From NCBI RefSeq assembly GCF_016427555.1, contig NZ_JAELVS010000001.1:1426001-1490000 (forward strand): 64,000 bases of DNA. The letters are read 5' to 3'. The position numbers and the translations under genes were made by a program. Below the pieces are notes generated by a model. That model did not search any database. It was not told the origin of the DNA and worked only from the letters and a program-made list of their open reading frames with translations. The DNA comes from Marinobacter litoralis. GTDB lineage: Bacteria; Pseudomonadota; Gammaproteobacteria; Pseudomonadales; Oleiphilaceae. The number at the start of each line of letters is the position of its first letter. Position 1 is the stretch's first letter. Positions 18,508 through 27,366 of this stretch are shown in pieces.

Positions 18508-19572
18508 CTAAAACACCGGTATCGGGGTTTTGCTGGTTTCCCCCGGGACTTCTCGCACAAGTTTCGGTACCAGGAATCCGGGTAACCGTTCCAGCAGTTG
18601 GCGCAGCAACGATGCCGCGTCAGCATCGCTGACATCGAAGTGGTGTGCACCCGCCACCGGGTCGAAGGCGTGCAGATAGTACGGCAAAACACCCACATCA
18701 AACAGCACCTCGCTTAGCTCGGACAGCGTGACGGCGTTATCGTTCACACCTTTCAGAATGACGCTCTGATTTAACAGGGTAACGCCCGCTTGTTTTAAAC
18801 GTGCGAACGCCTCTCGAGTGGCCTGATCAATCTCCGCGGGGTGGTTTACGTGAACCACCAGCACTTTCTGCAAGCGAGTGCGGTTCAGCCAGGCCAGCAT
18901 GTCGTCACACACCCGCTGGGGGATAACGACCGGCAATCGTGAATGGATGCGCAGTCGTTTCAGGTGCGGCACCGCATCGAGCAAATCGACCCACTGCGAA
19001 AGCAGTCGGTCATTGACGGCCAATGGGTCGCCACCGCTGAGAATAACTTCGTTGATCTCGGGGCTGGCATTCAGTGTCGCAATAATCTTGTGGCGGTCAT
19101 CGCGGCTGAGTTTATGCTCGCCGTAAGGGAAGTGCCTCCGGAAGCAGTAGCGACAATTAATCGCACATTGGCCGGTGACCATTAACAGAGCTCGGCTGTG
19201 GTATTTTCTGATCAGGCCGGTGGTCTGAATAGCGGTATTTTCTTCCAAGGGGTCCCGGACAAAACCGGGCAGCTCCACGGTTTCGTCGGTTATCGGCAGT
19301 ACCTGGCGCAGCAGCGGATCGTTCGGATTGCCGGGCTCCATGCGCCTGATGAATGGTTCGGGCACGCGGATCTGAAACAGTTTGTGGCCGCTCTTTGCGC
19401 CCTCCAGCCAGCGGTTTGCGGGCAGATTGAGGCGCTCCAGCAACTGCTCGGGGGTGCTCAATGACTGACTCAGAATCGTTTGCCAGCTTTGGTTTTCAGG
19501 TGGGCAGGAGCTTTGGTCTGAAAGATGACTGGTGTCACGGGCTTCTATACGGACCGGAGTTCGCTGTATCAT
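18508..19572 (-). CDS. epmB: EF-P beta-lysylation radical-SAM aminomutase
   Basis: EpmB (YjeK), 354 residues, converts L-alpha-lysine to (R)-beta-lysine, which EpmA attaches to EF-P. The radical-SAM cluster cysteines are Cys136, Cys140 and Cys143 (GQCAINCRYCF), followed by a lysine-2,3-aminomutase-like sequence (EVILSGGDPLAVND). It is divergent from efp, with only 45 bases between the starts, and epmA follows efp, so the whole modification system is together. EpmB proteins lack the C-terminal domain of clostridial lysine-2,3-aminomutases, and the length here fits EpmB. Confidence 0.95.
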   Translation of the reverse strand: MIQRTPVRIEARDTSHLSDQSSCPPENQSWQTILSQSLSTPEQLLERLNLPANRWLEGAKSGHKLFQIRVPEPFIRRMEPGNPNDPLLRQVLPITDETVELPGFVRDPLEENTAIQTTGLIRKYHSRALLMVTGQCAINCRYCFRRHFPYGEHKLSRDDRHKIIATLNASPEINEVILSGGDPLAVNDRLLSQWVDLLDAVPHLKRLRIHSRLPVVIPQRVCDDMLAWLNRTRLQKVLVVHVNHPAEIDQATREAFARLKQAGVTLLNQSVILKGVNDNAVTLSELSEVLFDVGVLPYYLHAFDPVAGAHHFDVSDADAASLLRQLLERLPGFLVPKLVREVPGETSKTPIPVF

Positions 19573-19617
19573 AGCGGCCTTTGAATTTTTAACGACAGTA
19601 TGTCAGGTGGACATTTC

Positions 19618-20193
19618 ATGGCTTCATATTCTACCAACGAATTTCGTGGCGGGCTCAAGGTTTTGCTGGATGGCGATCCTTGTATCATGCTGGAAAACGA
19701 ATTCGTTAAGCCCGGTAAAGGGCAAGCTTTTAACCGTGTAAAGCTTCGCAACCTGATGACCAATCGGGTTTGGGAGCGTACTTTCAAATCGGGCGAGAGT
19801 CTCGAGGCGGCGGACGTAATGGAGCAGGACATGGAATACCTGTACTCCGATGGTGAGTTCTGGCATTTCATGCTGACAGACGGCTCTTTTGAGCAGTACG
19901 CCGCCGATGCTAAAGCGGTTGGCGACACCGTTAAGTGGCTGAAAGAACAAGACGTTTACACTGTAACGTTGTACAACGGCGCGCCTTTGTCGGTTACACC
20001 GCCTAACTTTGTCGAGCTCGAAGTTGTAGACACGGATCCGGGCATGAAGGGCGATACCGCGCAAGGCGGTTCCAAGCCTGCCACTTTGTCCACAGGTGCG
20101 GTAGTCAACGTACCTTTGTTCATTGTGATTGGTGAAGTATTGAAAGTGGATACTCGCACCGGCGAGTACGTAAACCGCGTCAAAAGCAGTTGA
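19618..20193 (+). CDS. efp: Translation elongation factor P
   Basis: EF-P (191 residues) rescues ribosomes stalled on polyproline. The modification loop reads VKPGKGQAF with Lys34 at its tip, the residue beta-lysylated in E. coli. This differs from the arginine (rhamnosylated) type of P. aeruginosa and agrees with the flanking epmB and epmA. Three beta-barrel domains fit the length; the last contains the conserved VNRVKSS end. ATG 19618 is chosen over an in-frame ATG at 19600 because AGGTGGA lies 8 bases before it and the family starts here. Confidence 0.96.
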   Translation: MASYSTNEFRGGLKVLLDGDPCIMLENEFVKPGKGQAFNRVKLRNLMTNRVWERTFKSGESLEAADVMEQDMEYLYSDGEFWHFMLTDGSFEQYAADAKAVGDTVKWLKEQDVYTVTLYNGAPLSVTPPNFVELEVVDTDPGMKGDTAQGGSKPATLSTGAVVNVPLFIVIGEVLKVDTRTGEYVNRVKSS

Positions 20194-20199
20194 TCCACG

Positions 20200-21168
20200 A
20201 TGACTGAATCTCCTGTCTGGCAGCCTACTGCCTCGCGGGACACCTTGAAAAGCCGTGCACAGCAGCTTGCTTATGTGCGCGGCTTTTTTTGTGAGCGGGG
20301 GGTGTTGGAGGTAGAAACACCGGTCCTCGGCCGCCACGGTGTCACCGACCTCAATCTCGATGGCATTTCGGCAGACGTGCAGGCCGGTGGTGTGCAGGGC
20401 GGCTGGCTTCAGACCTCGCCCGAATACCCGATGAAACGGCTGTTGGCTGCGGGATCGGGTTGTATCTACCAGGTTGCCCGGGTCTTCCGAAACGGTGAAC
20501 GGGGGCGGCGTCATAATCCGGAATTCTCGATGCTGGAATGGTATCGGGTGGGGATGGACGATCAGGGGCTGATGGCCGAAGTGGCGGATTTGGTGTGCGG
20601 CTGGCTGGGCTGTGATCGGCCTGATCAGGTGAACTATCGTCAAGCAGTCATCGAAAGCGCGGGTTTCGACCCGATGGAAATTTCCGATGCCGACCTAAGG
20701 CGTTTTTGTGAGCAATGGCTGGAACGGGAACAGCTCGAGAACCTGAGCCGAAACGATTGTCTGGATCTGGTGATGAGTTTTATGGTCGAGCCCACACTGG
20801 GTTTGGAGAGGCCGGTTTTTATTACCGGCTATCCGGCATCGCAAGCTGCACTGGCCAGGCTGTCACAAGATCAGGGGCACCCGGTCGCCCATCGATTTGA
20901 GCTCTATATAAACGGGCTGGAACTCTGTAACGGATATTGGGAGCTGACAGACCCCGAGGAGCAGAGGCAACGCTTTGAAGCGGACAACCAGCAGCGCCGA
21001 ATGGCAGGCAAGCCTGAAATGGCTCTGGACAGTGCATTTATGGCGGCGCTGGAAGCCGGTCTGCCCGATTGTTCAGGTGTAGCCTTAGGGCTGGACCGGC
21101 TGCTGATGCTGAAGGTTGGTGCGAAATCGATTGAGGAGGTACTGGCTTTCCCGATCGAGAGAGCCTGA
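20200..21168 (+). CDS. epmA: EF-P (R)-beta-lysine ligase
   Basis: EpmA (YjeA/PoxA/GenX), 322 residues, is a lysyl-tRNA-synthetase paralogue lacking the anticodon-binding domain. It activates beta-lysine and transfers it to EF-P Lys34. Class II synthetase motif 2 (FRNGERGRRHNPEF, from about residue 96) and motif 3 (GVALGLDRLLML, near 295) are visible. It starts 6 bases after the efp stop, so it is in the same operon. The length matches E. coli EpmA (325). Confidence 0.96.
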   Translation: MTESPVWQPTASRDTLKSRAQQLAYVRGFFCERGVLEVETPVLGRHGVTDLNLDGISADVQAGGVQGGWLQTSPEYPMKRLLAAGSGCIYQVARVFRNGERGRRHNPEFSMLEWYRVGMDDQGLMAEVADLVCGWLGCDRPDQVNYRQAVIESAGFDPMEISDADLRRFCEQWLEREQLENLSRNDCLDLVMSFMVEPTLGLERPVFITGYPASQAALARLSQDQGHPVAHRFELYINGLELCNGYWELTDPEEQRQRFEADNQQRRMAGKPEMALDSAFMAALEAGLPDCSGVALGLDRLLMLKVGAKSIEEVLAFPIERA

Positions 21169-21183
21169 CCGGTGTCAGGCTTT
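21162..21183. terminator. Hairpin shared by convergent epmA and psd
   Basis: AGCCTGAC (21162-21169) pairs with 21174-21181 around a four-base loop. It overlaps both stop codons. The U run is only three bases on the plus strand, so this is a weak or partial terminator. Confidence 0.45.
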
Positions 21184-22053
21184 CGCTGGCTTCAACTGGC
21201 CAAAGGCCTCGCCCATCTGGACACCTTTACTGGCGACCTGATCGGCGTTCCAGTTAACGGCGCCTTTCGGCATCACCACAACAACGGTCGAGCCCAGGCG
21301 GAACCGTCCCATTTCATCGCCTTTCTTGAAACGTACCGCCTGGTCGCCAGAGTACTGCCATTCCGTCACCTTGCTCGGCTTGGGCGCAACCACGCCGGCC
21401 CACGTGGTTTCGACACTGCCGACAATCATCGCGCCCACCAAAACCAGCGCCATAGGGCCGGCTTCAGTCTCGAAAATGCAGGCCACGCGCTCGTTTCGAG
21501 CGAACAGATTCGGAACGTTTTCGGCCGTTACCGGATTAACGGAAAACAGCTTGCCCGGAACGTACACCATTTCTTTCAGGGTGCCGGCCACTGGCATGTG
21601 AATGCGGTGGTAGTCTTTAGGAGACAGATAAATGGTGGCAAATTCGCCTTCACGGAATGCTTCAGCGCGCTTTTCGTCGCCGCCGAGCAGCTCCGTCAGG
21701 CTGAAAGACTGACCTTTGGCCTGAAATACCCGGTCGTCCGCCGTGACCTGGCCAAGCTGGCTGATGGCTCCGTCAACAGGGCTGACAAAAACATCGGGCG
21801 TTTCATCGACTTTGCGTGCGCCGGGCTTGAGTGCGCGGGTAAAAAATGCGTTAAAACTGTCGTAAGCGGTGGGATCAGATTCAGCGGCCTCACTCATGTT
21901 TACGCCATAGCGGTCGATAAACCAGTGGATAACGCGGTTTTTCAGAGCTGGACTCCTGTCAAAGTCTGCGAGGCGGCCAGCCAAGCGGGATAGCGTCAGC
22001 TGCGGCGTGACGTATTGACTCAGGACGAACAGTTTATCAAGCATTTGAGACAT
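21175..22053 (-). CDS. psd: Phosphatidylserine decarboxylase proenzyme
   Basis: A 292-residue Psd makes phosphatidylethanolamine from phosphatidylserine at the inner membrane. The self-cleavage site LGST is at 253-256; Ser255 becomes the pyruvoyl group of the alpha chain. His in YHRIHMPVAG (about 149-152) and Asp94 in SPVDG match family catalytic positions. ATG 22053 is used, but a second in-frame ATG at 22044 lies better spaced after GAGAG. It is convergent with epmA. Confidence 0.95.
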   Translation of the reverse strand: MSQMLDKLFVLSQYVTPQLTLSRLAGRLADFDRSPALKNRVIHWFIDRYGVNMSEAAESDPTAYDSFNAFFTRALKPGARKVDETPDVFVSPVDGAISQLGQVTADDRVFQAKGQSFSLTELLGGDEKRAEAFREGEFATIYLSPKDYHRIHMPVAGTLKEMVYVPGKLFSVNPVTAENVPNLFARNERVACIFETEAGPMALVLVGAMIVGSVETTWAGVVAPKPSKVTEWQYSGDQAVRFKKGDEMGRFRLGSTVVVVMPKGAVNWNADQVASKGVQMGEAFGQLKPAKA

Positions 22054-22193
22054 CTCTCGGTTCTATAAAGCGGGGCAGTTTATCAAACTGGGCGTAGTGT
22101 ATAGAAATTGTTTCTCCCCTTCGCTGTTCTGATGTGGGCTTGCTATTATCGAACGCTGATTTTCACAGAGTTTAAACGGGCGACGACTTCTTT

Positions 22194-23045
22194 ATGCTGC
22201 TGATTATTGGTGCAGTGATTGTTATTGCGAGTGTTCTAGGCGGCTATACCCTGCACGGCGGGAACTTGGCGGTGCTTTGGCAGCCGACGGAAGTGCTGAT
22301 CATCGGCGGGGCCGCCGTTGGCTCGTTTGTAATTGCCAACCCGATGCACACTGTGAAAGAGGTGTTTAGCGGGTTGATGCGATTACTGACCGGCTCCCCG
22401 TTCAACAAAGCTTATTACATGGACCTGCTCAGCCTTCTTTATGAGATTTTCGATAAATCCCGGAAACAGGGTGTAATGGCCGTTGAAGAGGATGTCGATA
22501 ACCCGGAAGAGAGTCCGATCTTCACCCGATACCCGGCCATTATGAAATCAAAGCATTTACTTGATTTCATCACCGACTATTTGCGCATCATCAGCTCCGG
22601 CAACATGGCACCTCATGAACTGGAAGGCATGATGGAAAACGAGATTGAAAATCGCCAGCACGAACTGGAAGAACCCGCTCATGCGGTGAACAAAATCGCA
22701 GATGCCTTGCCGGGGCTAGGGATCGTAGCGGCGGTTTTGGGGATCGTGATCACCATGAATTTCCTGACCGAAGGGCCAGAAAAAATCGGCTTGAGCGTGG
22801 CGGCGGCTCTGGTGGGTACCTTTTTAGGGATCTGGATGGGCTACGGTTTTGTGGGCCCCGCGTCGATTGCACTTGAGCATACGGCCAAGTACGAACTGAA
22901 AGCTTACGAATGCGTGAAATCGGCCATCGTTGCGACGGTGGCAGGGCAGGCGCCGCAAATGGCCATTGAGTTTGGCCGCAAAGCCTTACCAACCGAGAAG
23001 CGCCCGGGTTTTCAGGAATTGAACGATCACGTTCGCTCCAATTGA
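22194..23045 (+). CDS. motA: Flagellar motor stator protein MotA
   Basis: MotA (283 residues) has four transmembrane helices: two near the N-terminus (about 2-20 and 30-50) and two at 175-225. The conserved proline region KIADALPGLGIVAAVLGIVITM, split between helices 3 and 4, and the charged cytoplasmic loop that contacts FliG are present. The long-form N-terminus (MLLIIGAVIVIASVLGGY) is typical of the E. coli-like MotA of pseudomonads. motB follows 28 bases later, so both stator subunits form one operon. No other flagellar genes are in the window. Confidence 0.96.
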   Translation: MLLIIGAVIVIASVLGGYTLHGGNLAVLWQPTEVLIIGGAAVGSFVIANPMHTVKEVFSGLMRLLTGSPFNKAYYMDLLSLLYEIFDKSRKQGVMAVEEDVDNPEESPIFTRYPAIMKSKHLLDFITDYLRIISSGNMAPHELEGMMENEIENRQHELEEPAHAVNKIADALPGLGIVAAVLGIVITMNFLTEGPEKIGLSVAAALVGTFLGIWMGYGFVGPASIALEHTAKYELKAYECVKSAIVATVAGQAPQMAIEFGRKALPTEKRPGFQELNDHVRSN

Positions 23046-23073
23046 TACCGCCCATCAGTAGCCGGAGTTAAGC

Positions 23074-24033
23074 GTGGAACAGCAGCCGATCATCATAAAG
23101 CGCGAGAAGAAGGTCATCGCCGGCCACCACGGCGGTTCCTGGAAAGTGGCGTTTGCCGATTTTGCCACTGCGATGATGGCATTTTTCCTGGTGCTTTGGT
23201 TAACCGCTACCGCCTCGCCGGAGCAAAAACGAGCCGTAGAAGGCTATTTCAAGGATCCGGTCGGCTTTACCGAAGGCGGCTCTCCGAACCCGATCGATCT
23301 GGGCGGCAGTGCCTCGGTTATCGATGAAAGTTCACTGGATATTGAGTCGAGTACCTTTCAGATTGAAGATGAAATTGTCGATGAGCTGGCGGATACGCTG
23401 GAACAGCGCCGTATGGAACAGCTTTTTCAGGAGTTGAAAGAGCGGATTGAGCAAAACGAAACGCTGCAGGAATTCAAAGACCAGTTGCTGATCGACATCA
23501 CCGATGAAGGCTTGCGCATCCAGATTGTTGACCGTTCGGGGCGACCGATGTTTGATTCCGGGCGGGCAGAGCTCAAGTATTACACTCAGGAACTCTTGTT
23601 TGAACTCGCGAAAACGCTTGGCTCGGTTAACAACAAACTGAGCCTGACCGGACACACCGACGCCACACCGTTCAATGGTCGGCCGGGTTATACCAACTGG
23701 GAGCTATCGGCTGATCGAGCCAACACAGCGCGGCGAGCCTTGGTGGCGGGTGGTGTCCGGTCTGAACAGATTGCCCGAGTGGTTGGGTTGAGCGATTCGG
23801 TGTTGTTCAACGCTGATAATCCAACAGCGCCGGTTAACCGTCGAATCTCTATCATCGTTCTAAAGAACAAAACCGTGGCGGATGCTCGCCCCAGAGCGGC
23901 ATCCGCGCCCAAACCCATTATTGATCTAACTCGCCCCAGTGAAGCTCAAGAGCAAGAAGCATTGGAAAAGCTGGAGGATGGCAGCTGGCGAGAAGAGCGC
24001 CCCGAACCGGCTCCGGGTGAGCTCAACTGGTGA
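23074..24033 (+). CDS. motB: Flagellar motor stator protein MotB
   Basis: MotB (319 residues) anchors the stator to peptidoglycan. The single helix carries FADFATAMMAFFLVLWL with proton-binding Asp29, equivalent to E. coli Asp32. A plug/linker follows, then an OmpA-type peptidoglycan-binding domain (SLTGHTDATPF at about 190-200). The start is GTG 23074, with CGGAG upstream. The last 40 residues are proline- and charge-rich. Having Asp with a typical MotA suggests a proton-driven stator; ion specificity is not proven by this. Confidence 0.95.
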   Translation: MEQQPIIIKREKKVIAGHHGGSWKVAFADFATAMMAFFLVLWLTATASPEQKRAVEGYFKDPVGFTEGGSPNPIDLGGSASVIDESSLDIESSTFQIEDEIVDELADTLEQRRMEQLFQELKERIEQNETLQEFKDQLLIDITDEGLRIQIVDRSGRPMFDSGRAELKYYTQELLFELAKTLGSVNNKLSLTGHTDATPFNGRPGYTNWELSADRANTARRALVAGGVRSEQIARVVGLSDSVLFNADNPTAPVNRRISIIVLKNKTVADARPRAASAPKPIIDLTRPSEAQEQEALEKLEDGSWREERPEPAPGELNW

Positions 24034-24059
24034 TAGATTCAGAACAGGCGGCCACCAAC

Positions 24060-25115
24060 TCAGGTGAGCTTGAGCCCGCGGGCCTGTTGCTCGGCCATAT
24101 CCTGCAAAATCCGGTGGAAGCTTTTGAGCCGTTCCCGCGAAATCTCGCCGTTTTCGGCCGCTGCATCCAAAGCGCACCCCGGATCGCCCATATGCCGGCA
24201 GTTGCGGAACTTGCACAGGCCCATGAGTGGCCGAATCTCCCGAAAGCCATATTCGACCTCCTGCGGAGTCATGTGCCACAAACCAAACTCCCGGATACCC
24301 GGCGAGTCAATCAAATCGCCGCCGCTGGCGAGATGGAACAACTTGGCGGTGGTGGTCGTGTGCACGCCCTTGCCGGTGCTCTCTGATACCGCACCCACCC
24401 GAAGCTGTTCATCGGGCAGCAGGGTTTGAATAATCGACGACTTACCGACGCCTGACTGGCCTACGAACACGCTGGTCTGGTTGCGAACCAGTGCTTCCAC
24501 CTCCGGCGCAGGCTCGCCTTCGCAGGCGGCAGCCGATGTCTGTTCAACCTGATAGCCCAGTGCTTCGTAACGAGCCAGTAGCGCCTCAATCTGAGGCCGG
24601 TTCTGGTCGTTAATCAGATCGGTTTTGTTGAGCAGCAATACCGCGGGAATATCCGAGCTTTCAGAGGCCACAAGATAGCGATCAATCAAACTATCGTGAG
24701 GCTCTGGCTCCGGCGCAATCACCAGAATAATATGGTCAATGTTGGCCGCAACGGGCTTCAGGGCGCCAAAGTTATCTGGCCGCTGCAACAGGTTTTCCCG
24801 CTCGCAACGAGCAACAATCACTCCGGTTTCACTTTTGCCGGGTCGCCAAACGACTTTGTCGCCTGTTACCAGGCTGCTGATATTGGCTCGGACAAAGCAG
24901 CGGAACACTCGCCCCGCGTCGTCGCCTTGCAGGGCTTCAACATCAAGTTGCTGGCCATAGTGCGCAATGATCAGGCCTTCTTGTTCTGGCCCCAGTTCAC
25001 CGGCTTCCGCCTGGGCTTCTACGGCCTTTTCCTTGCGGGCCATTCGAGTGGTGCGTTCTTTCTGGATCTTCTCGATTCGCCACTGCTGGCGTTTGTTCAG
25101 TTTGCGTTTCGCCAT
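24060..25115 (-). CDS. rsgA: Ribosome small-subunit-dependent GTPase
   Basis: RsgA (YjeQ, 351 residues from ATG 25115) checks 30S assembly around the decoding centre. The G motifs are circularly permuted as in the family: NKTD before the P-loop GQSGVGKSS, then TTTAKL and DSPG. A zinc finger CKFRNCRHMGDPGC closes the protein, after an N-terminal OB fold. The start is chosen at MAKRKLNKRQQ, preceded by AGAGAG; the frame opens 38 codons earlier into repeat-like intergenic DNA that should not be coding. It is convergent with motB and divergent from orn. Confidence 0.95.
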   Translation of the reverse strand: MAKRKLNKRQQWRIEKIQKERTTRMARKEKAVEAQAEAGELGPEQEGLIIAHYGQQLDVEALQGDDAGRVFRCFVRANISSLVTGDKVVWRPGKSETGVIVARCERENLLQRPDNFGALKPVAANIDHIILVIAPEPEPHDSLIDRYLVASESSDIPAVLLLNKTDLINDQNRPQIEALLARYEALGYQVEQTSAAACEGEPAPEVEALVRNQTSVFVGQSGVGKSSIIQTLLPDEQLRVGAVSESTGKGVHTTTTAKLFHLASGGDLIDSPGIREFGLWHMTPQEVEYGFREIRPLMGLCKFRNCRHMGDPGCALDAAAENGEISRERLKSFHRILQDMAEQQARGLKLT

Positions 25116-25229
25116 CTGCTCTCTAGTATTCCCGGGAAGTGGTGTACCACATGATACGTGAATCATGGACAATAGGCAGAGTTTCTCATGGGTGCCACCT
25201 GATCCAAGGATTTCTGTGCTTGGGTGCAA

Positions 25230-25339
25230 GTGCCGGCCGGGTAAAGCTTTCCGGGAGACGCTACGAGCACATCCATGTGCGCTTAGCTGAAGCCATCCAT
25301 GGCTTCAGATACTCCCGGAAAGCTTTACCCGGCCAGCAC
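25230..25339 (+). repeat. Y-fold repeat unit, copy 1 (110 bases)
   Basis: The outer arms 25230-25256 and 25313-25339 are complementary over 27 bases with one mismatch. Inside lie hairpin A (GCACAT-CC-ATGTGC, within the conserved CGCTACGAGCAC...CCATGTGCGCTT core) and hairpin B (CTGAAGCCAT-CC-ATGGCTTCAG, 25287-25308). Length and internal spacing are identical to the copy at 47007. Function is unknown. Confidence 0.85.
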
Positions 25340-25393
25340 CCAGAACGTCGGCGTGGGATTCAAAAGGCTGGGAGGCAGGCTAATTAGTCTGAA

Positions 25394-25583
25394 GTGCGGG
25401 TGTGGATTGGCTTTCCGAAAATGTCGTAGGCCATGGAGGGCCGGAGAGAAGCGCACATGGGCGAAGCAAACGTTTTAGAAGCGAAGCTTCACGTGCAGCG
25501 CCGCGACAGCAATCTGTGATTGCTGGCCGGACCCGCTTGCGGGTGCTCGTAGCGGTTTTCGGAAAGCCAATCCACACACGCAC
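25394..25583 (-). repeat. Y-fold repeat unit, copy 3, reversed, with 82-base insertion
   Basis: Read on the minus strand this aligns with copies 1 and 2 without gaps outside the insertion: an arm ending CTTTCCG, then CGCTACGAGCAC, then CCATGTGCGCTT, then 31 bases before CGGAAAGC. The outer arms pair over about 28 bases with one mismatch. Two loop bases of the other copies are replaced by 82 bases (25461-25542). Removing that insertion and restoring the two bases gives exactly 110. Confidence 0.85.
25461..25542 (-). repeat. 82-base hairpin-rich insertion inside repeat copy 3
   Basis: It sits in the apical loop of hairpin A. It holds its own small dyads: ACCCGCTTGCGGGT at its junction (25531-25544), CAGCAAT-N5-ATTGCTG (25507-25525) and GAAGCTTC (25483-25490). 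It has no ORF and no visible target duplication, and may be a nested repeat or a variant loop module. Confidence 0.6.
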
Positions 25584-25619
25584 TAGCACCCAAACTCAAC
25601 AGCATAGGTGTAAAAGAAA

Positions 25620-26162
25620 ATGAGCAATGGAAACCACCTGGTCTGGATTGACCTGGAAATGACAGGTCTGGATCCCGAGAAAGAGCGGATCATCGAAATG
25701 GCCACGATTATTACCGATTCGGAACTGAACCTGGTTGCTGAAGGCCCGGTGATTGCGATCAAGCAACCGGACAGCTTGCTGGATGCCATGGATGAATGGT
25801 GCACCAAAACCCATGGTGAGAGCGGCCTGACCCAGCGGGTGAAAGACAGCCAAATCAGCGAAGCGGAAGCTGAACAGCAGACTCTGGAATTCCTGAAGCA
25901 GCACATGTCGGCCGGCACCTCGCCCCTGTGCGGTAACAGCATTGGGCAAGATCGCCGCTTTCTGGTGAAGTACATGCCCGAACTGGAAAGCTTCTTCCAC
26001 TACCGCAATCTGGACGTCTCCACCATCAAAGAACTGGCCCGCCGCTGGCGCCCGGATGTACTGGATGGTGTGAAGAAGAAAGGCAGCCATCTGGCCCTCG
26101 ACGACATTCGTGACTCCATCAACGAATTACGTCACTACCGCGAGCATTTCTTCAAACTATAA
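25620..26162 (+). CDS. orn: Oligoribonuclease
   Basis: Orn (180 residues) is the essential 3'-5' exonuclease that degrades di- and short oligoribonucleotides, including pGpG from c-di-GMP breakdown. The DEDDh residues are visible: Asp11 and Glu13 in [10 protein letters not shown], Asp in IGQDRRF, and His/Asp in [14 protein letters not shown] 25620 follows AAAAGAAA, a weak ribosome site. It overlaps the 3' end of the convergent queG gene by 6 bases. Its product links functionally to the EAL enzyme at 7.1-8.4 kb, but it is a general housekeeping nuclease. Confidence 0.96.
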   Translation: MSNGNHLVWIDLEMTGLDPEKERIIEMATIITDSELNLVAEGPVIAIKQPDSLLDAMDEWCTKTHGESGLTQRVKDSQISEAEAEQQTLEFLKQHMSAGTSPLCGNSIGQDRRFLVKYMPELESFFHYRNLDVSTIKELARRWRPDVLDGVKKKGSHLALDDIRDSINELRHYREHFFKL

Positions 26163-27236
26163 ACCGTGTTGGCGAAGCGCCCAGGCGACGTGCTCACGCA
26201 CCAGCTCGGACGGGTGCTCCGCCCGCTGTTTCAATGCCTCGATGACCGGAATGGTTGACGGGGCATTGCCCAGCCCCACCGCAATGTTGCGCAGCCAGCT
26301 CTCATAACCCGTGCGTCGAATGGCCGACCCTTCGGTACGTTTCAGAAACTCCTGTTCCGTCCACATAAACAGCTCGGCAAGCTCGGTATTGTCCAAGCCA
26401 TGCCGCGGCTGGAAATCGTTCTCCGCAGTGGGTTTGCTGAACTTATTCCAGGGGCACACAATCTGGCAGTCGTCGCAACCGAACACCCGGTTGCCCATTT
26501 TCGAACGCAACTCCTCCGGAATCGGCCCTTTCAGCTCGATGGTGAGATAGCTGATGCATTTACGGGCATCCAGTAAGTGCGCGCCAACAAAAGCATCCGT
26601 GGGACAGATTTCCAAACACGCAGAGCATGAGCCGCAATGCTGCTTTTCGAAAGGCTCATCCACCGGCAAAGGTGCGCTGGTGAAAATTTCACCCAGGAAA
26701 AAGAACGATCCGGCCTTCGGGTGAATCACCATATTGTTCTTGCCTATCCAGCCAAGGCCGGCCCGCTGGGCCAAGCCCCTCTCAAGCACCGGAGCACTGT
26801 CAACAAAAGCCCGGTACTGGTATCCGCTAACTGCTTCGTCAATCCATTTGGCGAGCGTCGCCAGCCGTTTTCGTATGAGCTTGTGGTAATCCCGCCCGAG
26901 GGCGTAACGGGTGATGTAGGCGGTTTCCCGGTTAGTAAGCGCTTGTTTCGGGTTGTCCGGCGACGGCAGGTAATCCATGCGAACCGAAATAACCCGCTGA
27001 GTCTCCGGAACCAGTGAATCCGGGGTGTAACGCTTGTCGCCGTGATCGGCCATGTACGCCATTTCGCCGTGATAACCGGCCGCAAGCCATTGTTTCAGGC
27101 GCTCAGCATGTGGGCCTGTGTCAGCGTAGGTGATGCCCGCGTCAGCGAATCCCAGCTCTTTGGCCCATTGGCGGATGCTTTCTGGCAGGGCGTCAAGAGC
27201 GGTGTTCGAGGGCGTGTTGTTTGTACTGGTGGCCAT
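26157..27236 (-). CDS. queG: Epoxyqueuosine reductase
   Basis: QueG (359 residues) performs the last step of queuosine formation in tRNA, a cobalamin-dependent reduction. Two ferredoxin-like 4Fe-4S sites are clear: Cys201/204/207/211 ([11 protein letters not shown]) and Cys254/257/261 (CDDCQIVCP). Asp146 in [10 protein letters not shown] is the proposed catalytic acid. A HEAT-like C-terminal segment ([21 protein letters not shown]) is typical. ATG 27236 has AAGG 8 bases upstream. It is divergent from nnrD and convergent with orn. Confidence 0.96.
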   Translation of the reverse strand: MATSTNNTPSNTALDALPESIRQWAKELGFADAGITYADTGPHAERLKQWLAAGYHGEMAYMADHGDKRYTPDSLVPETQRVISVRMDYLPSPDNPKQALTNRETAYITRYALGRDYHKLIRKRLATLAKWIDEAVSGYQYRAFVDSAPVLERGLAQRAGLGWIGKNNMVIHPKAGSFFFLGEIFTSAPLPVDEPFEKQHCGSCSACLEICPTDAFVGAHLLDARKCISYLTIELKGPIPEELRSKMGNRVFGCDDCQIVCPWNKFSKPTAENDFQPRHGLDNTELAELFMWTEQEFLKRTEGSAIRRTGYESWLRNIAVGLGNAPSTIPVIEALKQRAEHPSELVREHVAWALRQHGL

Positions 27237-27366
27237 GACGGAGCCTTCGGCGGTGAAAGCCTGCGGAGATTTAATTTGATTAAGTTATGACCTTTTTTCC
27301 TGTTTTGCTATGCTTTACAGGTATCTGGCCAATTTACTTAAACCGTTTTCTTTAGCGGGATGCCCC

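Larger units (their letters stand above)
25116..25619. other. Intergenic region rsgA-orn filled by structured repeats
   Basis: This 504-base divergent gap holds two copies of a 110-base Y-fold repeat in opposite orientations (25230-25339 and 25394-25583). The left part (25116-25229) holds small dyads, GTGGTGTACCAC and CATGAT-N6-ATCATG, and must contain the rsgA promoter. The short ORFs across the repeats follow the palindromes on both strands and are not credible genes. Confidence 0.8.

Noticed and set aside
25230..25583. Repeat units as integron attC sites
   Set aside because: Variable but self-complementary arms recall attC, but the terminal GTTRRRY/RYYYAAC sites are missing, the conserved part is the centre, and no cassettes or integrase are nearby.
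25380..25623. ORFs of 69-73 codons on both strands across the repeat between rsgA and orn
   Set aside because: They follow the palindromic repeat, mirror each other and have no ribosome site; they are products of the inverted structure.
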